Assembly: GCA_037045145.1 (NCBI GenBank)
Contig: JBAOIA010000007.1
Span: 1-10,296, forward strand
Length of the DNA: 10,296 nt
Source: Bacteroidia bacterium
GTDB taxonomy: Bacteria; Bacteroidota; Bacteroidia; AKYH767-A; OLB10
Reading direction: 5' to 3'
The position numbers and the translations under genes were made by a program. Numbering within the stretch: position 1 is the first letter of the stretch; the number at the start of each line of letters is the position of its first letter. Under the pieces are notes generated by a model. That model worked only from the letters and a program-made list of their open reading frames with translations. It did no database searches and was not told where the DNA came from. Below, piece by piece: positions 6,823 through 10,296 of this stretch.

Positions 6823-9800
6823 ATGAAAAAGCTATCCAACCTCATTACCACATTGCTGATGCTAAGCATCACAGCACCCCTTCAGGCACAAATGAAAAAC
6901 TGGTTTATTGCACCCAATAAAGTGGATGTGCAAATCAACAACGTAGTGGTTACACCCATTGCAGGTAGCCCGGCCACAGCCATTCAGGTGGCCAACGGGG
7001 TTTACGACAGTGGCAACAACCTTGTTTTTTATATAGCCGACAACAAAGTGTATGACTACAACAACACCCTGCTGGGTACAATAATTACAGGAGGGGCAGA
7101 GGTGATTATTGTTCCTTTTGGCACCAACGATACCATTACCAATTGCCAGCGGAAGTATAATATTTTCAGCACCTGGGGAGGAGGCAATAGTATTACGGGT
7201 TTGTATCGGGCAGTAGTGGATATGAATAGTTTGTCGGTAGAGACATTGGCAGATGCCTTGGTGGAGGTTCAATTTAGCGGTGTTGTAAATACGGAGTTTG
7301 GAGCCATTGCCTTAGGTCTTCCGCACGGAGTAGATCAGGAGCGTTATCTTTATTTTATGGCAGGCTCGGGTACGCTAACTTTAGGGCCATCGGGCAGTGG
7401 GCAGATCCATAAAGTAATAGTAAACAATGACGGCACGGTGACGGTTCCTGTTAATACATCACAAGTATATCCAACCACACCGCTGGATAATGATGGGGCA
7501 CGAATTTTTTCTCGCGAGTTGGAACTGTCTGCCGATGGAAAATGGTTGGCCTGGGCAAGCTATGCAAAGGGAAATTATGGAGGCGGTTTCCCCACCCAAA
7601 ACCGGTATCATTATTTAGCATTAGATGGCAACGGAGATGCAGATGTAACAGCTTATGGAGCCAACGCTTACCAGGAGTTTAATCTTGGGCTTTCTTCAAC
7701 CTGGCAGAATTATTATAATTATTCTGTGTCAGGTTTTCGCGGAGTAGAATTTTATCAAGATGGCAACACCACCAAACTTTTTGTAGGTGCAGGCACTGAC
7801 GGTATTTTCTCTGTGGATGTAGCTATACCTTATAATACAAATCAAATATCAACCTTTGTGATAGGATCAAATAATACCAATCCATCGGCATCCTTCGGAT
7901 TCTCGCAAATAGAATTAGCCAAAAACGGTTACATGTATGCATCTTCTTTAATGGGTGGAAGTTTCGGCAAGAACATTGGAGCGTTCGACCCTAACATTGT
8001 ACCACAACCTGTAATGTTAACAGGGAATGAGCCATTTGCATTACCCAATCCTCCCAAGGCAGACTATACACTAGGAGGTGTAAACCCGAATAGTACGCTT
8101 TACACCCTACCCGATCAGATAGACGGGCAGGATTATAGTTCGATAACACCATCTGTTGCACCACAAGTAGTAACCACGCATACATTGAATTATCCTGCCA
8201 ATGCAAGCACCAACCAAACCGCTACATGGAGTTATGGTACATCAAACAATCCATTGGGAGTAAGTGTGCCAATACATGTAACAGGAGAATTACGTATAAG
8301 GCAAAACTCCAACCTCACTATTTCCGGTATGACGTTTAAATTTAGTCCGGAAGCAAAGGTTATTGTAGAGCCCGGCAGTACGCTAACACTTACAGATGGT
8401 ACGCTGTTAACTTCAAACTATATGGGAGACCCATGTAATGTTGCCTATACCTGGCAGGGTGTAGAAGTATGGGGCAGCCAGAGCAATCAAAGTCAGAATA
8501 TAATGCCGCTTGCAGTGGGTAAGCTCACCATTAAAAATAATTCAATAATAGAATATGCAATATGTGGTGTTCGTGCGCAAAAGTTTTATAACCCTGCCGT
8601 TAATTTACACAGAGGCGGAATTGTTGTAGCCACTACCGGAGCTACATTTAAAAACTGCATCATGGATGTGGAGTTTTTGCCTTATGTAAATTTATATAAT
8701 GGCAAGAATTATGGCAACAGGAGTTATTTTTCCGGAGTAAATTTTATTAACGAATAACTATATTTTTTCAAATACACCGCAGCATGTATATATAGATGGT
8801 TGCACAGGCATAAGTTTTTTGGGTTGTCAATTCAACAATTATAATTCATCAGTAATGTTTAACAAAAAAAGCATAGGAATCAAATCCATGAATAGTAATT
8901 TTATAGTTAACAGTGGTTCATCGTTTAATAACTTATATAGAGCCATTGATGCACGAAGTACCGGAGTACCAATTTCCTTTACTGTGGCAAACAGCACATT
9001 CACCAATAATCAAACGGGGATATATACCAGCTACGTCAATAATTTCAATCTGTTGTTAAACACATTTAATGTAGGTGGAAATCAAATGACTGGAGCCACA
9101 GTACAGTTAGGCATACAAAACATGTATGGTACAGGCTTCACTATTGAGGAGAATCATTTCAACAAGTCATCCAACCCAGCATACAATCCTTCAAAATTTG
9201 GTATAGCCAGCTACCAAACCGGCACATCGAGTAATCAGATATATAAAAACACTTTCAACGAAGTTAACTTTGGAAACTATGCATGGGGCATCAACCGCAG
9301 CAGTACAAATCCAAACTTTCAGGGACTTCAATACTTATGTAATGAGAATACTCAAAACGTAAATTATGATTTTTATATATATACCTCAGGCGAGACAACG
9401 TGGGATGGCATCAGGTTGAATCAGGGCAGCTTGCAAAGTCCTGCGCGAAACACTTTTTCTGTAGGCGGGGTAAATCAAGGGAATGATATTTACAATTTTT
9501 CACCAGCACAGCTAAGTTATTATTGCAAAACCGGCAATATGCAGCAGACCCCTGTAAGTACGTATAAGGTAACAACAATTCCAATAAGCGGAAGTGAAAC
9601 ATGCCCCTCCAATCTGTGCGATCCACCTTGTGCATTGAGGCCGTTAGATGAGGTGGAGCTATCACAGTTGTATATGGAATATGATTCTGCCGAGACAGCC
9701 TATTTGAATTTACTCTATACATATAATACGCTTATGGATGGTGGCAGTACAAACAACCTGCTGACACAGATACAACAAACCTGGTCCACCGAGGCAACAA

Positions 9801-10296
9801 CATTACGAGACGAGTTGTTGTTATTGTCGCCTTATGTATCGCAAGAGGTTTTGCGTGATGTTGCAGGCACAGGCATACTGCCACCTGCCATGCTATTGGT
9901 AGTATGTATGGCCAATTCTGATGCAACAAGAAGTGAAGATTTTTTAGACTATTTGCAATATGATATACCATCACCCTTGCCAGCATATATGATAGCCGCC
10001 ATTGAGACAACGTGGGATGTAGGCACCTCGCGCACAGTAATGGAAAACACACTAGGCGACTACAATGAAAAAATGGCATTGGTGTCAAACAAGATATTAT
10101 CAGATTTAAATTATAAGAACAACCAAACTATTGAAGAATCGAATCCGGGCGACACCACCAATATTTCACAACAAATAAATTATTGGTTAAATCGGATTCA
10201 AACTCTGGAGGCAAAATATGAGATGGCAGAACATTACTTTGAAGAGGGCAGCTATGCATTGGCAGAAGATGTTTTACTATCCATACCACTATGCTA
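6823..10296 (+). pseudogene. Gene B copy 2: propeller-like / beta-helix T9SS protein split by a 2-base deletion, 3' end outside window
   Basis: The first reading frame gives 644 residues (6823-8757): the same signal peptide as B1 (LQA/Q), the beta-rich N-terminal region (SADGKWLAWAS, GFSQIELAKNGYMYASS) and the first part of the beta-helix. It then stops at TAA 8755-8757. B1 has GATATTAAC where this copy has GAATAAC, a net loss of two bases; homology resumes in another frame at 8756 (NY.FSNTPQHVYIDGC) and stays open, with no stop, to the window end (513 complete codons). It matches B1 to about residue 1137, so about 185 residues including the sorting domain should lie beyond the edge. As read, the first product is secreted by Sec but has no T9SS signal, and the second has no signal peptide. 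The N-terminal region is 21 residues longer than in B1 and clearly diverged, while the part after 8167 is nearly identical. A recent null mutation is most likely; a sequencing error or a switchable site is not excluded. Confidence 0.85.

Larger units (their letters stand above)
5508..10296 (+). repeat. Tandem direct repeat, unit 2 (visible matched part)
   Basis: This is the partner of 1-4661. Nearly identical blocks are 5508 to about 5742, about 6495-6998 and 8167-10296; between them lie diverged stretches in the middle of A and the N-terminal domain of B. The last 362 bases (9935-10296) are identical by eye to 4300-4661. Unit 2 begins with the A2 leader and start at 5333, whose counterpart in unit 1 is outside the window. 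Confidence 0.95.

Noticed and set aside
8745..8775. Programmed ribosomal frameshift in B2
   Set aside because: No slippery heptamer sits at the stop, the TTTTTT run (8763-8768) is downstream of it, and B1 reads through the same place in one frame. A simple 2-base deletion explains it.
1..10296. CRISPR array, retron or diversity-generating retroelement linked to the variable regions
   Set aside because: There are no short regularly spaced repeats, no reverse transcriptase and no template/variable repeat pair. Divergence between units is spread over about a kilobase and includes many silent-looking changes and indels, not only A-directed substitutions.

Overview
The window comes from an A+T-rich Bacteroidota genome, probably an environmental, gliding or biofilm-type lineage that uses the type IX secretion system (T9SS). 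The evidence is two kinds of Sec signal peptide with a Q-rich cleavage site (VQA/Q and LQA/Q), C-terminal type A T9SS sorting domains (YPNP or LPNP start, NGIY or SGMY near the end, terminal K), surface-protein folds, and start codons that lack Shine-Dalgarno sequences. There is no housekeeping gene, RNA gene, insertion sequence or CRISPR array.

Everything is on the plus strand and consists of one two-gene module present twice in direct tandem order with a period of about 5.6 kb. Gene A (487 aa when intact) is a secreted protein of about seven short repeats, probably a seven-bladed beta-propeller, with a sorting domain. Gene B (1322 aa when intact) follows 26-27 bases later. It has a signal peptide, a large beta-rich (propeller-like) N-terminal region, a parallel beta-helix, a mostly alpha-helical segment and a sorting domain. 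The layout is: A1 (1-1221, open at the left edge, broken by deletions), B1 (1249-5217, intact), a strong hairpin (5227-5270), A2 (5333-6796, intact), B2 (6823 to the right edge, broken by a 2-base deletion near 8753). No gap exceeds 300 bases; the longest, 5218-5332, holds the hairpin and the A2 leader.

Each tandem unit has lost a different gene: unit 1 keeps B and unit 2 keeps A, so the visible locus still has exactly one intact copy of each. The two units are a mosaic. Three blocks (1 to about 235; about 911-1425; 2530-4661, with their partners) are nearly identical, ending in 362 bases that are identical by eye. The middle of A and the N-terminal domain of B are clearly diverged. The B boundary falls at the junction between its propeller-like region and its beta-helix. 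This suggests recombination or gene conversion acting on constant parts while the probable binding regions diversify.

The inferred role of the pair is export across the inner membrane by Sec, transport across the outer membrane by T9SS, and attachment to or release from the cell surface. No enzyme active site is recognisable and the ligand cannot be told from the sequence.
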